Positions 8,975 to 17,947 of a stretch of DNA of 64,000 nucleotides are shown here, in pieces. The notes under the pieces were generated by a model that made no database searches, was not told where the DNA came from, and was given only the letters and a program-made list of their open reading frames with translations. Both the position numbers and the translations under genes were made by a program. Source of the stretch: JACDAN01 sp963834825 (GTDB lineage Bacteria; Actinomycetota; Thermoleophilia; Gaiellales; Gaiellaceae); NCBI GenBank assembly GCA_963834825.1, contig CAWICZ010000001.1, forward strand, positions 62,001-126,000. Reading direction: 5' to 3'. The stretch's first letter is position 1. Each line of letters opens with the position of its first letter.

Positions 8975-9724
8975 TTGTCACAGGACGGCAGTCGCGACGG
9001 CGCGGTCGTCACCGCGCACGAGATCACGCGCCGCTACGGGGAGGGCGACACCGCCGTCGACGCGCTCGCCGGCGTCGACCTCGAGGTCGAGCAGGGCAAG
9101 CTGACGGCGGTGATGGGCCCGTCGGGGTCGGGCAAATCGACGCTGATGCACATCCTGGCTGCGCTCGACCGGCCGACGACCGGCTACGTCACGATCGCAG
9201 GGACCCGGTTGGGTGAGCTCAACGACAAGGAGATCACGAAGATCAGGCGCAAGCACATCGGCTTCATCTTCCAGTTCTTCAACCTGCTGCCGATGCTGAC
9301 CGCGGAGGAGAACATCGTCCTGCCGCTCTCGCTTGCCGGCACCAAGCCGGACAAGGCCTTCTTAGACGATCTGGTCAAGCGCGTCGGGCTGGGCGACCGC
9401 CTGACGCATCGCCCCTCGGAGCTCTCCGGCGGCCAGCAGCAGCGCGTCTCGATTGCCCGTGCCCTCGTCTCGAGGCCGACGGTCGTCTTCGCCGACGAGC
9501 CGACGGGCAACCTCGACTCGAAGACGGGCGGCGAGATCCTCGAGCTTCTGCACGAGTCGGTCGAGAATTACGGCCAGACGATGGTGATGGTCACGCATGA
9601 GGCGCGCGCCGCCGCCACGGCCGACCGCATCTTGTTTCTCGCCGACGGGCGGATCGTCAAGGATCTCGGCGGCGCCGGCGAAGCGGAGATCCTCGACACG
9701 ATCCGCGACGTCACGCTGACTTGA
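8975..9724 (+). CDS. ABC transporter ATPase, MacB/LolD type
   Basis: 249 residues from TTG 8975, chosen because GGAGGG (8963-8968) lies 6 nt upstream; a GTG at 8960 is the alternative. It shows Walker A (GPSGSGKST), Q-loop (FIFQFFNLLPMLTAEEN), ABC signature (LSGGQQQRVSIARAL), Walker B (VVFADEPTGNLD) and the H-loop (VMVTHEARAA). The sequence belongs to the MacB/LolD/FtsE-like class that works with FtsX-fold permeases. Its stop overlaps the start of such a permease (TTGA at 9721-9724). Transport of lipids, peptides or drugs is possible; the substrate is unknown. Confidence 0.92.
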   Translation: MSQDGSRDGAVVTAHEITRRYGEGDTAVDALAGVDLEVEQGKLTAVMGPSGSGKSTLMHILAALDRPTTGYVTIAGTRLGELNDKEITKIRRKHIGFIFQFFNLLPMLTAEENIVLPLSLAGTKPDKAFLDDLVKRVGLGDRLTHRPSELSGGQQQRVSIARALVSRPTVVFADEPTGNLDSKTGGEILELLHESVENYGQTMVMVTHEARAAATADRILFLADGRIVKDLGGAGEAEILDTIRDVTLT

Positions 9725-12295
9725 TCCGCGTCGCACTCAGGGGTCTGGCCGGCCGCAAGTTCAGGGCCGCGCTGACGGCGCTCGCCGTCGTGCTCGGCGT
9801 TGCGATGGTCAGCGGCACGTTCGTCCTGACGGACACGATCGACAAGGCGTTCGACGCGATCTTCACCGAGTCGTATGCAAACACTGACGCCGCGATCAGC
9901 GGGAAGGCGCCGGACATCTCCTTTGAGGGCAGTACCGCCGAGACGCCGTCGGTGCCTGAGAGCCTCCTCGACCGCGTGCGTGAGCTCGACAGCGTCGAGG
10001 CCGCCACCGGGAGCGTCGTCGACGAGACCGCGACCAAGATCCTCAAGCCCGACGGGAAGGCGATCAACACGCAGGGCGCGCCGTCGTTCGGGTTCGGCAT
10101 CGATCCCGAGCAGTCGCAGTTCAACCCGCTCAGGCTGGTGGAGGGGAGCTGGCCACGCGATGCCGACGAAGTCGTGATCGACAGGACCACCGCCGACAAG
10201 CAGGGCTACGGCGTCGGCGACACGGTCAAGATCGCGACGCTGAAGCCGGTGCAGGAGTTCCGCGTGTCGGGCGTGGCGCAGTACGGAAGCGTCAGCTCGC
10301 TCGGCACCGCGACGTTCGCCGTTTTCACGATCCCGACGGCCCAGGAGCTCCTCGACCGCAGAGGCCAGTTCGATGCCATCTCGGTCTCCGCGGCGTCGGG
10401 GGTCACGCCCGAGCAGCTCGTCGAGGACATCGGGCCGATCCTTCCGGCGACCGCACAGGTGCGGACCGGCGTCGAGGAGGCTGAAGAGGCGGCGGCCGAG
10501 GTCTCGGAGTTCACGAGCTTCATCCGCTACTTCCTGCTCGCCTTCGGAGCCGTGGCGCTGTTCGTCGGCGCCTTCGTGATCTTCAACACCATGTCGATCA
10601 CCGTTGCGCAGCGAACACGCGAGCTCGCGACGCTGCGGACGATCGGCGCGTCACGTAGTCAGATCCGGCGTGCGGTCCTGCTCGAGGCGCTCGTGATCGG
10701 ATCTGATCGCCTCGATCCTGGGCTTCGTGCTCGGCGTCGGCCTCGCCTACGGCCTTGATGCGCTGTTCGGGGCACTCGATCTCGACTTGCCCACCGCCGA
10801 CATGGTGATCGCGCCGCGAACGGTGATCCTCGCGTTCGCGATCGGGATCATCGTCACCGTGCTCGCGGCGTTCGTCCCTTCGCTCCGGGCGACGCGTGTC
10901 TCGCCGATTCTCGCGGTGCGCGAAGGTGCGGAGCTTCCCCGCGGCCGGTTCGCACGCTTCACGCCGTACATCGCGCTCCTGGTACTTGCCGTCGCGCTCT
11001 TCCTGCTCGGTCGTGGGGCGTTCACGCAGAACATGGACATCGGAACGCGCCTGCTGTCGATCGCCTTCGGCGTCCTGCTGCTCTTCATCGGCGTAGCGAT
11101 GATCTCGTCGAAGCTCGTGCGGCCGATCGCCGCCGTCGTCGGAGTCCCGGGGGAGAAGCTTGCTGGTGTGTCCGGCTTCCTCGCGCGGCGCAACACGCTG
11201 CGGAACCCGGGCCGCACCGCCGCCACCGCAGCCGCGCTGATGATCGGCCTCGCCCTCGTCACCTTCGTCGCCGTGCTCTCGGCGAGCATGAAGGCGTCGA
11301 ACCGCGGCGCGATCGAGGATCAGATCGCCGCCGACTACGTCGTGACCTCGCAGGACGGATTCACGCCGTTCGTCTCGGGCGCGGGCGACGCAGCCGCCGC
11401 TGCGCCAGGCGTCGAGGAGGCGACGAGCGTTCGCGCCGAGGTCGGCAAGGTCGCGAACGTCGACAAGTACGTGACCGGCATCGAGCCGGACAAGATCGCC
11501 TCGGCGTACAACTTCGACTGGTCCGACGGCTCCGATGCCGTGCTTGGTGAGCTCGGCGACTTCGGCGCGATCGTGGACGCTGACTTCGCCGAGGACCACG
11601 GTCTCCAGGTCGGCGATCGGTTCCGCCTGCTCTCGGGCTCGGGTCGCGCGACGACGCTCGAGGTGAAGGCGACCTACGACCCGCCGCCCTTCTACCAGCT
11701 CCTCGGCACGGTCAGCATCTCGAAGGCGAAGTTCGACGAGCTCTACGACCGCCCCCGGAACCAGTTCACGTTCATCAACGTCCCGGGCGACCCGAGCGAG
11801 GCGAACGAGCAGCCGATCGAGCAGGCGCTCGCCACCTTCCCCGACGCGAAGGTGCAGACCCGTGAGGGGTGGATCACCGAGCAGGACAAGGAGTTCAACC
11901 AGTTCCTCACCATGCTCTACGTGCTGCTTGCCCTCTCCGTGATCATCAGCATCTTCGGGATGATCAACACGCTCGCGCTCGCAGTCTTCGAGCGGACGCG
12001 CGAGCTCGGGATGCTCCGTGCGGTCGGAATGACGCGCTGGCAGGCGCGGACGATGATCGGCTCCGAGAGCGTGATCACCGCGTTGATCGGCGCCGCGATC
12101 GGGTTGCCGCTCGGAATGTTCCTCGCCGCACTCGTGATTCGAGCGCTCGAGCAGTACGACGTTCGCTACGAGGTGCCGCTCACGTCGCTGATCGTGTTCG
12201 GGATCATCGCGGTGATCGTCGGCGTGGTTGCGGCGATCATGCCCGCCCGCCGGGCGGCCCGCCTGAACGTCCTCCAAGCACTCCAATACGAATAA
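9721..12295 (+). CDS. FtsX/MacB-type ABC permease, frame interrupted
   Basis: About 857 residues in two frames: 9721 to about 10702, then on to 12295. The first part has an N-terminal membrane helix (FRAALTALAVVLGVAMVSG), a MacB-like periplasmic domain and FtsX-domain helices ending with RTRELATLRTIGASRSQIR. The frame is lost in VLLEALVIG and resumes one base later with LIASILGFVLGVGLAYG. The second half holds another core domain and FtsX domain (RTRELGMLRAVGMTRWQARTM, MPARRAARLNVLQALQYE). This two-FtsX layout is usual for actinobacterial exporters. Both halves look intact, so the extra base near 10701-10703 is probably a sequence error or a recent mutation. It is cotranscribed with the ATPase. 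Confidence 0.85.
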
Positions 12296-12299
12296 AGCA

Positions 12300-12322
12300 T
12301 GGGGGAACCCCTGGTTCCCCCA
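12300..12322 (+). terminator. Strong terminator hairpin after the permease
   Basis: TGGGGGAACC (12300-12309) pairs perfectly with GGTTCCCCCA (12313-12322) around a CCT loop, 4 bp after the stop. A related stem follows the cupredoxin-like gene (19653-19681). Confidence 0.75.
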
Positions 12323-12426
12323 CGGACCCCTCCTTGCGAGCTGGATCGCGGTCGCTTTCGAGCGGGCTAGGGCGTTACCCACACGGGACACGTCCGGTGT
12401 CTGGCACCGGACCTGGTCCTGGGGGA

Positions 12427-12441
12427 TAGCCTCGCCGCGTG
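12427..12441 (+). promoter_or_regulatory. Leaderless promoter of the epimerase operon
   Basis: TAGCCT (12427-12432), 6 nt, then GTG 12439. No Shine-Dalgarno sequence. Confidence 0.5.
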
Positions 12442-13470
12442 GTTTGGGCGATCTCGGGCGGGGCCGGGTTCCTCGGTCTGCATCTGGCGCGGAGGCTCAC
12501 CGCCGCCGGCCACGAAGTTCGGTCGCTCGATCTCGTGCCGCTGGAGGAGCCTGGGCTCGCCGTCCAGGAGATCAGGGGCGACGTCCGCGACGAGGCGGCT
12601 TGCCGCGATCTCGTCGACGGCGCACGGATCCTCGTGCACGCCGCGGCTGCGCTCCCGATCCGAGGGTCGCGGGGCGAGATCCACTCGGTCAACGTCGACG
12701 GGACACTGACGCTGCTAGCCGCAGCCGTGGAGGCGGGCGTCAGGCGGGTGGTGTTCATCTCCTCGACGGCGGTCTACGGCGTGCCCGACAAGCATCCGAT
12801 CGAGGAGGACGACCCGCTCGTCGGCGTCGGGCACTACGGCGAGTCGAAGATCGAAGCGGAGGCGATCTGCCGCGCGTTCATGACTCGCGGTCTCGACTGC
12901 GTGATCGTGAGGCCGAAGACCTTCATCGGTCCCGAGCGGCTCGGCGTCTTCGAGATCCTGTTCGACTGGATCCGGGAGGGACGCCGCATCTACGTCCTCG
13001 GCGACGGCTCGAACCGCTACCAGCTTCTCGCCGTCGAGGACCTCGTCGCGGCGATCCTCCTTGCCGCCAGCAAGCGCGCCGCGGCGGGCGAGACGCTGAA
13101 TGTCGGGGCCAAGGAGTTCGGGTCCGTTCGCTCCGACCTCCAGGCCCTGATCGACCACGCCGGCTCCTCGAGCCGCATCACGCCGATCCCGGTGAAGCCC
13201 GCCGAGCTCACACTGCGCGCGCTCGAGCTCGCGCGCCTCTCACCGCTGGCCGAGTGGCACTACAAGACGGCCCATCGGGACTCGTTCGTCGACGTCTCGC
13301 GCGCGGAGCGAGTGCTCGGCTGGAAGCCGCGTTTCTCGAACGCGCAAGCACTGATCGAGACCTACGATTGGTACCTCGCCCACCGCGACGCGCTCACGGG
13401 CGCGTCGGGCGTCACGCACCGCGTACCGTGGAACCAGCGCGCGCTCGGCGTCTTGAAGAGGATGAGCTGA
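12439..13470 (+). CDS. NAD-dependent epimerase/dehydratase (extended SDR)
   Basis: 343 residues from GTG 12439. An N-terminal Rossmann motif GGAGFLG follows WAIS, and NVDGTLTLLAAAVEAGVRRVV and SSTAVYG are typical of extended SDRs. The catalytic pair is visible as Y-GESK in VGHYGESKIEAE. The C-terminal half (LNVGAKEFGSVRSDL, LGWKPRF) is the substrate-binding part of sugar-nucleotide epimerases. It probably acts on an NDP-sugar or a related lipid/sterol substrate; specificity cannot be read. It is first in a three-gene operon: its TGA shares one base with the next ATG. Confidence 0.85.
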   Translation: MVWAISGGAGFLGLHLARRLTAAGHEVRSLDLVPLEEPGLAVQEIRGDVRDEAACRDLVDGARILVHAAAALPIRGSRGEIHSVNVDGTLTLLAAAVEAGVRRVVFISSTAVYGVPDKHPIEEDDPLVGVGHYGESKIEAEAICRAFMTRGLDCVIVRPKTFIGPERLGVFEILFDWIREGRRIYVLGDGSNRYQLLAVEDLVAAILLAASKRAAAGETLNVGAKEFGSVRSDLQALIDHAGSSSRITPIPVKPAELTLRALELARLSPLAEWHYKTAHRDSFVDVSRAERVLGWKPRFSNAQALIETYDWYLAHRDALTGASGVTHRVPWNQRALGVLKRMS

Positions 13471-14219
13471 TGCAACGAGACGTCTTCGACGAGCTCTTCG
13501 ACGAGATCTACCTGACCACGTACGCCGTGAACCTCGACGAGCGCGACTCGTCGGCGGAGGCGGCGGAGGCGGCGCGACTCGCCGGCGTCGAGCCGCCGGC
13601 CGAGATCCTCGACGCACCCGGCGGCTTTGGACGGCACTCGATCCCCCTCGCCGAGACCGGCTTCCGCGTGACGAGCATCGACCGGTCCGTCGTGCAGCAG
13701 GAGGAAGGGCGCCGCCGTGCCGCTGACGCAGAGTGGCCGCGCTTCGTTCAGGCCGACTTCCGCCAGCTCCCCTTCGACGAGGGCTCCTTCGACGCCGTTC
13801 TCTGCCTATTCAGCTCGATCGGCTATCGCGGGGAGGAGGCGGATCGGCAGACGTTCGACGAGTTCCTGCGCGTGCTCCGGCCCGGCGGCGCGCTGATCAT
13901 CGAGACCCAGCACCGGGACCGGCTCATGGCGATCCTTCAGGTGCGCGGTTGGGAGCATCTGAGAGACGATGCGGTACTGCTCGAGGAGCGCACCTTCGAC
14001 TACGTCGCGGGCGAGATCGAGACCATTCACACGCTGGCTCCCGCCGAAGGACCGCGCCATGCCGTCACCTACCGGCTGCGCGTCTACACCGCCACCGAGC
14101 TGGCGCGCATGCTCGAGCGGGCCGGCTTCTCCGAGCCCGACTGCTTCGGGGATCTCGAGGGTGCTGAGCTCTCGCGGGAGACGAGGCTCGTGATCCGAGC
14201 GCGGAAGCCCGGCGCATGA
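13470..14219 (+). CDS. SAM-dependent class I methyltransferase
   Basis: 249 residues beginning MQRDVFDELFDEIY. Motif I appears as ILDAPGGFGRHSIPLAE (the usual Gly-rich loop, with APGGFGRHS), an acidic residue ends beta-2 (VTSIDRS), motif II is in FDAVLCLFSSIGY, and FLRVLRPGGALIIET is the post-II strand. This is the general small-molecule methyltransferase fold. The ATG overlaps the epimerase stop, and its own stop overlaps the next start (ATGA at 14216-14219), so translational coupling is likely. The substrate is unknown; the context with an epimerase and a PLP enzyme suggests a small tailoring pathway. Confidence 0.87.
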   Translation: MQRDVFDELFDEIYLTTYAVNLDERDSSAEAAEAARLAGVEPPAEILDAPGGFGRHSIPLAETGFRVTSIDRSVVQQEEGRRRAADAEWPRFVQADFRQLPFDEGSFDAVLCLFSSIGYRGEEADRQTFDEFLRVLRPGGALIIETQHRDRLMAILQVRGWEHLRDDAVLLEERTFDYVAGEIETIHTLAPAEGPRHAVTYRLRVYTATELARMLERAGFSEPDCFGDLEGAELSRETRLVIRARKPGA

Positions 14220-15361
14220 CAGATCTCACCACCTATCGCGACCGCTTCCCGATCCTGGCAGAGACGACCTACCTGATCAGCCACTCGCTTGGGCCGATGC
14301 CGCTCGAGGCGAAGGCCCGTCTCGACGCCTACGCGGACACGTGGATGAAGCGCGGGGTCCGCGCCTGGGGCGAGGGCTGGTGGGAGACGCCGATGACGGT
14401 CGGCGACCAGATCGCCCGCCTGATCGGTGCCCCGCCCGGGTCGACCGTGATGCACCAGAACGTCACCGTCGCCTCGGCGGTCGTGCTCTCCTGCTTCCCG
14501 TTCACGGGCGATCGGCGCCGGATCGTCTACGGCGAGGGCGAGTTCCCGTCGGTCCGCTACCTCCACCAGGCGCAGGCGGGGCGAGGCGCCGAGGTGGTCG
14601 TCGTCGCCCAAAGGGACGACGAGGACCTCGTCGAGGTGATCGACGAGCGGACGCAGCTCGTCCTCCTCAGCCACGTGCTGTTCAAGACGGGGCTGGTCCA
14701 GGACGTCGAGCCGGTGATCCGACGGGCCCACGAGGTGGGCGCTCACGTTCTCCTCGACGCGTACCAGTCGGTCGGCGCCGTCCCGCTCGACGTCGGCGCG
14801 CTCGGTGTCGACTTCGCCACCGGAGGCAGCGTCAAGTGGCTCTGCGGCGGGCCGGGCGCCGGTTGGCTCTACGTCCGGCCTGATCTCGCCGAGCGGCTCG
14901 AGCCGACGCTGGTCGGTTGGCAGGGCCACGCCGACCCGTTCGCCTTCGAGCCGGAGCTGCGCTACGCGTCGGGCGCGGCGCGCTTCCTGACCGGGACGCC
15001 CAACGTGCCGGCGCTCTACGCCGCCACCGCGGGGTACGACATCGTCGAGGAGATCGGCGTGGCGCCGATCCGCGAGCGCTCGCTAGAGCTGACCGCGCGG
15101 TTGACCGGCCTGCTCGACGAAGCCGGTTACGAGGTCGTCAGCCCGCGGGAGCCCGAGCTTCGGGGAGCCACCGTCGTCGTGCGCGTCCCCGACGCTCCGG
15201 CGGTGCACGCCGAGCTCCAGCGCCGGGAGATCCTCTGCGACTTCCGCCCGGACGTCGGGCTCCGGCTCGGGCCGCACTTCTTCACGACCGAGGAGGAAGT
15301 CGACTTCGCAGTCGATCAGATCGCTGAGATCGCGACGAGCTCCCGTAGACGGTCTGCATAG
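14216..15361 (+). CDS. Class V aminotransferase, kynureninase-like
   Basis: 381 residues, fold type I PLP enzyme. The Schiff-base lysine is in GGSVKWLCGGPGAGWLYVR (K207), a motif typical of kynureninase and close relatives. The PLP-binding Asp is in LLDAYQSVGAVP (D181). The N-terminus YLISHSLGPMP fits kynureninase-like proteins. True kynureninase would give anthranilate and alanine from kynurenine, but no other tryptophan-degradation gene is nearby, so it may be a cysteine desulfurase-like or other C-C/C-S lyase. It is last in the operon with the epimerase and methyltransferase. Confidence 0.8.
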   Translation: MTDLTTYRDRFPILAETTYLISHSLGPMPLEAKARLDAYADTWMKRGVRAWGEGWWETPMTVGDQIARLIGAPPGSTVMHQNVTVASAVVLSCFPFTGDRRRIVYGEGEFPSVRYLHQAQAGRGAEVVVVAQRDDEDLVEVIDERTQLVLLSHVLFKTGLVQDVEPVIRRAHEVGAHVLLDAYQSVGAVPLDVGALGVDFATGGSVKWLCGGPGAGWLYVRPDLAERLEPTLVGWQGHADPFAFEPELRYASGAARFLTGTPNVPALYAATAGYDIVEEIGVAPIRERSLELTARLTGLLDEAGYEVVSPREPELRGATVVVRVPDAPAVHAELQRREILCDFRPDVGLRLGPHFFTTEEEVDFAVDQIAEIATSSRRRSA

Positions 15362-15978
15362 AGCGGCGCCGAAGGCTCGTCCTCGTGGCGGAAGTAGCAG
15401 TAGACCTCGACGCCGGCGGCGATCAGCGGGCGGATCCGGTCGGCCAGGGCGTGGAGGTCACCGTCGTCGTACGGGGGGTCCCGGAACCGGAGGTAGCGGA
15501 ACGGCGCGCTCCCCTCGAGGTCGTTCACGCGCACGGCGTTCTCGGGCAGGGTGGTCTCGACCCCCTCCCAGGTGGCGTGCCGGAAGTCGAGTGCGATCTC
15601 GAGCGCGGGGTCGACGGACCCCAGCACGAGCTGGAGGAAGCCTTCGTCACGGGGCGACCCCACCACCATCCGGATTGGCCCGAGCCGGTCGCCGAGCTGT
15701 CGAACACGTTCCTCGAACGTCGCGATCTGGCCCAGTCGGTACGCGTTCAGCTTGGGGGCGAAGCGAAAGCCGGGCGGCGTCGCCGCAGCCCAGCGCTCGA
15801 ACTGCTGCTCGGCCGGAAGCCGGTATCCCGTCGTGTTCAGCTCGACAGTGGGCAGGCGCTCGGCGTAGAAGCGCAGGAAGTCCGCCGGCTTCGCCTCGGC
15901 GGGGTAGAAGCCCGGCTTCCACGTCGGGTAGGACCAGCCGGAGGTGCCGACATATGGCCCGGTTACACTCGGCGGCAT
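15316..15978 (-). CDS. DUF72 (YecE-like) protein
   Basis: 220 residues from ATG 15978. The family signature is clear: YVGTSGWSYPTWKPGFYP near the start, VELNTTGYRLP, TPPGFRFAPKLNAY, ALDFRHATW, VRVNDLEG, FRYLRFRDPPY and VEVYCYFRHEDEPSAP at the end. The fold is a TIM-barrel of unproven function. Its 3' end overlaps the end of the convergent kynureninase-like gene by 46 bp. Its start codon overlaps the thyX start codon on the other strand (CATG at 15976-15979), an extreme head-to-head arrangement. Confidence 0.85.
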   Translation of the reverse strand: MPPSVTGPYVGTSGWSYPTWKPGFYPAEAKPADFLRFYAERLPTVELNTTGYRLPAEQQFERWAAATPPGFRFAPKLNAYRLGQIATFEERVRQLGDRLGPIRMVVGSPRDEGFLQLVLGSVDPALEIALDFRHATWEGVETTLPENAVRVNDLEGSAPFRYLRFRDPPYDDGDLHALADRIRPLIAAGVEVYCYFRHEDEPSAPLYADRLRELVAISAI

Positions 15979-15979
15979 G
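15964..15979 (+). promoter_or_regulatory. Leaderless promoter of thyX
   Basis: TACACT at 15964-15969 precedes ATG 15977 by 7 nt, with no Shine-Dalgarno sequence. The hexamer lies inside the first codons of the DUF72 gene. Confidence 0.5.
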
Positions 15980-16684
15980 GCTGTCACTCCCGAAGTCATA
16001 GCCCAGGGGTCGATCCCCGTCCTCGACCACGGCTTCGTCCGTCTCGATGAAGCGATGGCTGACGACCTCTCGGTCGTGAACGGCGCGCGGGTCAGCTTCG
16101 CGAGGCACAAGACCGAGCTGGACGACTCCGACGCCGGCCTGATCCGTTTTCTGATGCGCGAACGGCATGCGAGCCCGTTCGAGCACGCGGTGTTCCGCTT
16201 CCACGTTCGCTGCCCGATCTTCATCGCCCGCGAGTGGTTCCGCCATCGCTGGTCGTCGTTCAACGAGTTCAGCATGCGGTACGCGAAGGCGACCGAGGAC
16301 TTCTACGTCCCCGAGCCGGAGGATGTCCGCAGCCAGGTCGGGAAGCCGGGCGCCTACTCGTTCGAGCCGGTCTCCGACGAGGTCGCAGAGACGACGCGCG
16401 AGGAGCTGCGTGGTGTCTACGAGACCGCCTACGGAGCCTACGAACGGTTGGTCGAGCTCGGTGTGGCGCGGGAGCTCGCTCGCGCAGTTCTACCCGTCGG
16501 GGCCTACACGGAGTTCTACTGGACGGTCAACGCACGGTCGCTGATGAACTTCCTATCGCTACGCAACGCCGAGGCCGCGCAGCGGGAGATTCGTCGCTAC
16601 GCGGAGGCGTGCGAGCGCTTCTTCGCCGATCGGATGCCCGTGACCCACGAGGCGTTCGTCGCCGCCGGGCGAGTCGCGCCTTAG
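15977..16684 (+). CDS. thyX: Flavin-dependent thymidylate synthase ThyX
   Basis: 235 residues. The ThyX hallmark RHR-x-x-S-x-N-E-x-S-x-R-Y is complete at residues 89-102 (FRHRWSSFNEFSMRYAK). ThyX makes dTMP from dUMP using methylenetetrahydrofolate, FAD and NADPH, so no dihydrofolate is left. Other conserved parts are HKTELDDSDAGLIRFLMRERH and the C-terminal TVNARSLMNFLSLRN, AQREIRRYAEA. ATG 15977 is preferred over GTG 15944 because of the leaderless -10. The stop overlaps the rskA-like stop on the other strand. Confidence 0.97.
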   Translation: MAVTPEVIAQGSIPVLDHGFVRLDEAMADDLSVVNGARVSFARHKTELDDSDAGLIRFLMRERHASPFEHAVFRFHVRCPIFIAREWFRHRWSSFNEFSMRYAKATEDFYVPEPEDVRSQVGKPGAYSFEPVSDEVAETTREELRGVYETAYGAYERLVELGVARELARAVLPVGAYTEFYWTVNARSLMNFLSLRNAEAAQREIRRYAEACERFFADRMPVTHEAFVAAGRVAP

Positions 16685-17328
16685 GCGCGTGTAGTCCAGA
16701 GCACCGGCGTGTCGCTGTGGGTCTTCGCGTCCCAGCGCGTCACAACCCAGCCGTCGAAGCTCTTCAGGTCGTACGCGGCTGACATCCGCAGTGTCCGCTG
16801 AGTGCGATCGGCGACGTTGAAGGTTCCGCAAGTGACGACCGGCTTCCCACGCTTCGCGAGCGCAAGCGTGTAGTAGTCGCCGCCGGTGAGCGGCGCGAGG
16901 CCCCGAACGGTGAGGATCATCGGCCAGTTTCCGTCCGCGTCGCGACGACCGACGTTGACGACGCCCGTCGCGTCGCTTCTCCCGGTCAGCGGTGCCGTCC
17001 GCGAGATCTGAATACCGGCCGTCTCGCTACCGCTGCCCTCGGATTCGGAGCCGCCGACAAGGTAGCCCAGCCCGAAGGTGCCTGCGAGGACCGCGCCGAC
17101 GAGCACGAGCGCGGCGCCGAGGCGTCGCCTTGGCAGCCACGAGAGGTCACGCTCGTCCTCGGCCGATGTTTCGGTCTCGACCCGTGGCGCGGCGGTGGCG
17201 AGGGCGGCGGAGAGCTCGGGCGGCGGGCCGGCCTCCACGAGGAGCTCGTGCACCCGGCGGAGGCGTTCTCGCTCGTCGGGCTCCTCGATCCCGTTCACGA
17301 GCTCGTCGAAGTCGGGCGAGCGGCTCAC
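16681..17328 (-). CDS. Anti-sigma factor, RskA-like
   Basis: 215 residues. A cytoplasmic N-terminal part of about 85 residues is followed by one transmembrane helix (LGAALVLVGAVLAGTFGLGYL) and an extracellular RskA-type domain (LTGRSDATGVVNVGRRD, WPMILTVRGLAPL, YYTLALAKRGKPVVTCGTF). This is the layout of SigK-type membrane anti-sigma factors, which are released by regulated proteolysis. The start overlaps the sigma gene stop by four bases (ATGA at 17325-17328), so the two are cotranscribed. The N-terminal domain has no obvious zinc HxxxCxxC motif. Confidence 0.82.
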   Translation of the reverse strand: MSRSPDFDELVNGIEEPDERERLRRVHELLVEAGPPPELSAALATAAPRVETETSAEDERDLSWLPRRRLGAALVLVGAVLAGTFGLGYLVGGSESEGSGSETAGIQISRTAPLTGRSDATGVVNVGRRDADGNWPMILTVRGLAPLTGGDYYTLALAKRGKPVVTCGTFNVADRTQRTLRMSAAYDLKSFDGWVVTRWDAKTHSDTPVLWTTRA

Positions 17329-17936
17329 AGGACGTCTCCGAGCAGGTCGGCGAGGCGGGCAAGGCCGGTCCGCGTGCGCGTCTTGACCGTTCCGAGGGGG
17401 ATCCCGAGCAGGTCGGCGATCTCGGATTGCGAGCGGCCGCGCCAGTAGGCGAGCTCGATCACGACGCGCTCGTTCTCGGGCAGCTCGGCAAGCGCTCGGT
17501 GGACGCGCCAGGCGACCCAGCCGGCCTCGGCGCGTTCGGCGGGCGTGTCATCGCCTGCTTCCTCCTCGACCCCATCGACAGGAGGCTCACGGCGCACCCG
17601 CCCATTGTCGACGATCGCGTTGCGGGCCACGGCGTAGAGCCACGGCGCTCCGGGCCCGCGGTCGGGCCGGTAGCTGCCGGCCGCGCGCCACACCGAGGCA
17701 AACGTCTCCTGGACGGCGTCCTCCGCGCGTCCGCGATCTCCGAGCCTGCGGAGGGCGAGCCCGAAGACCGGCCGGGCGTAGCGCTTGTAGAGGATCTCGA
17801 ACGCGTTGCGGTCGCCTAAGCCGACCCGGCTGATCAGCTCGCCGTCGCTGACGTCGGATTGCACGACGCGAATGGTTGCGGCTGGACGCGCGGTCGGCAA
17901 GCGCCGTGCCGCTACGAGCGTGGAGGACGCGTTCAT
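17325..17936 (-). CDS. ECF sigma factor (SigK-like)
   Basis: 203 residues from ATG 17936; an internal GTG at 17864 would give a more typical ECF length of about 179. Region 2 is visible as AFEILYKRYARPVFGLALR and AEDAVQETFASVWRAA. Region 4 is visible as ALAELPENERVVIELAYWRGRSQSEIADLLGIPLGTVKTRTRTGLARLA, with its helix-turn-helix. It is controlled by the cotranscribed RskA-like protein. The target promoters are not evident in the window. Confidence 0.9.
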   Translation of the reverse strand: MNASSTLVAARRLPTARPAATIRVVQSDVSDGELISRVGLGDRNAFEILYKRYARPVFGLALRRLGDRGRAEDAVQETFASVWRAAGSYRPDRGPGAPWLYAVARNAIVDNGRVRREPPVDGVEEEAGDDTPAERAEAGWVAWRVHRALAELPENERVVIELAYWRGRSQSEIADLLGIPLGTVKTRTRTGLARLADLLGDVL

Positions 17937-17947
17937 CTCTCGGGTCT

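Noticed and set aside
10598..12391. 597-codon open frame antisense to the FtsX permease
   Set aside because: Codon-position pattern follows the permease; composition is Arg/Asp/His-rich and shows no recognisable domain.
12444..13469. Long upstream extension of the methyltransferase frame inside the epimerase gene
   Set aside because: The methyltransferase similarity begins at MQRDVF (13470); the upstream part is a shadow of the epimerase.
16051..16275. N-terminal extension of the DUF72 frame into thyX
   Set aside because: The family similarity starts at YVGTSGW, just after ATG 15978; the extension is antisense to thyX.
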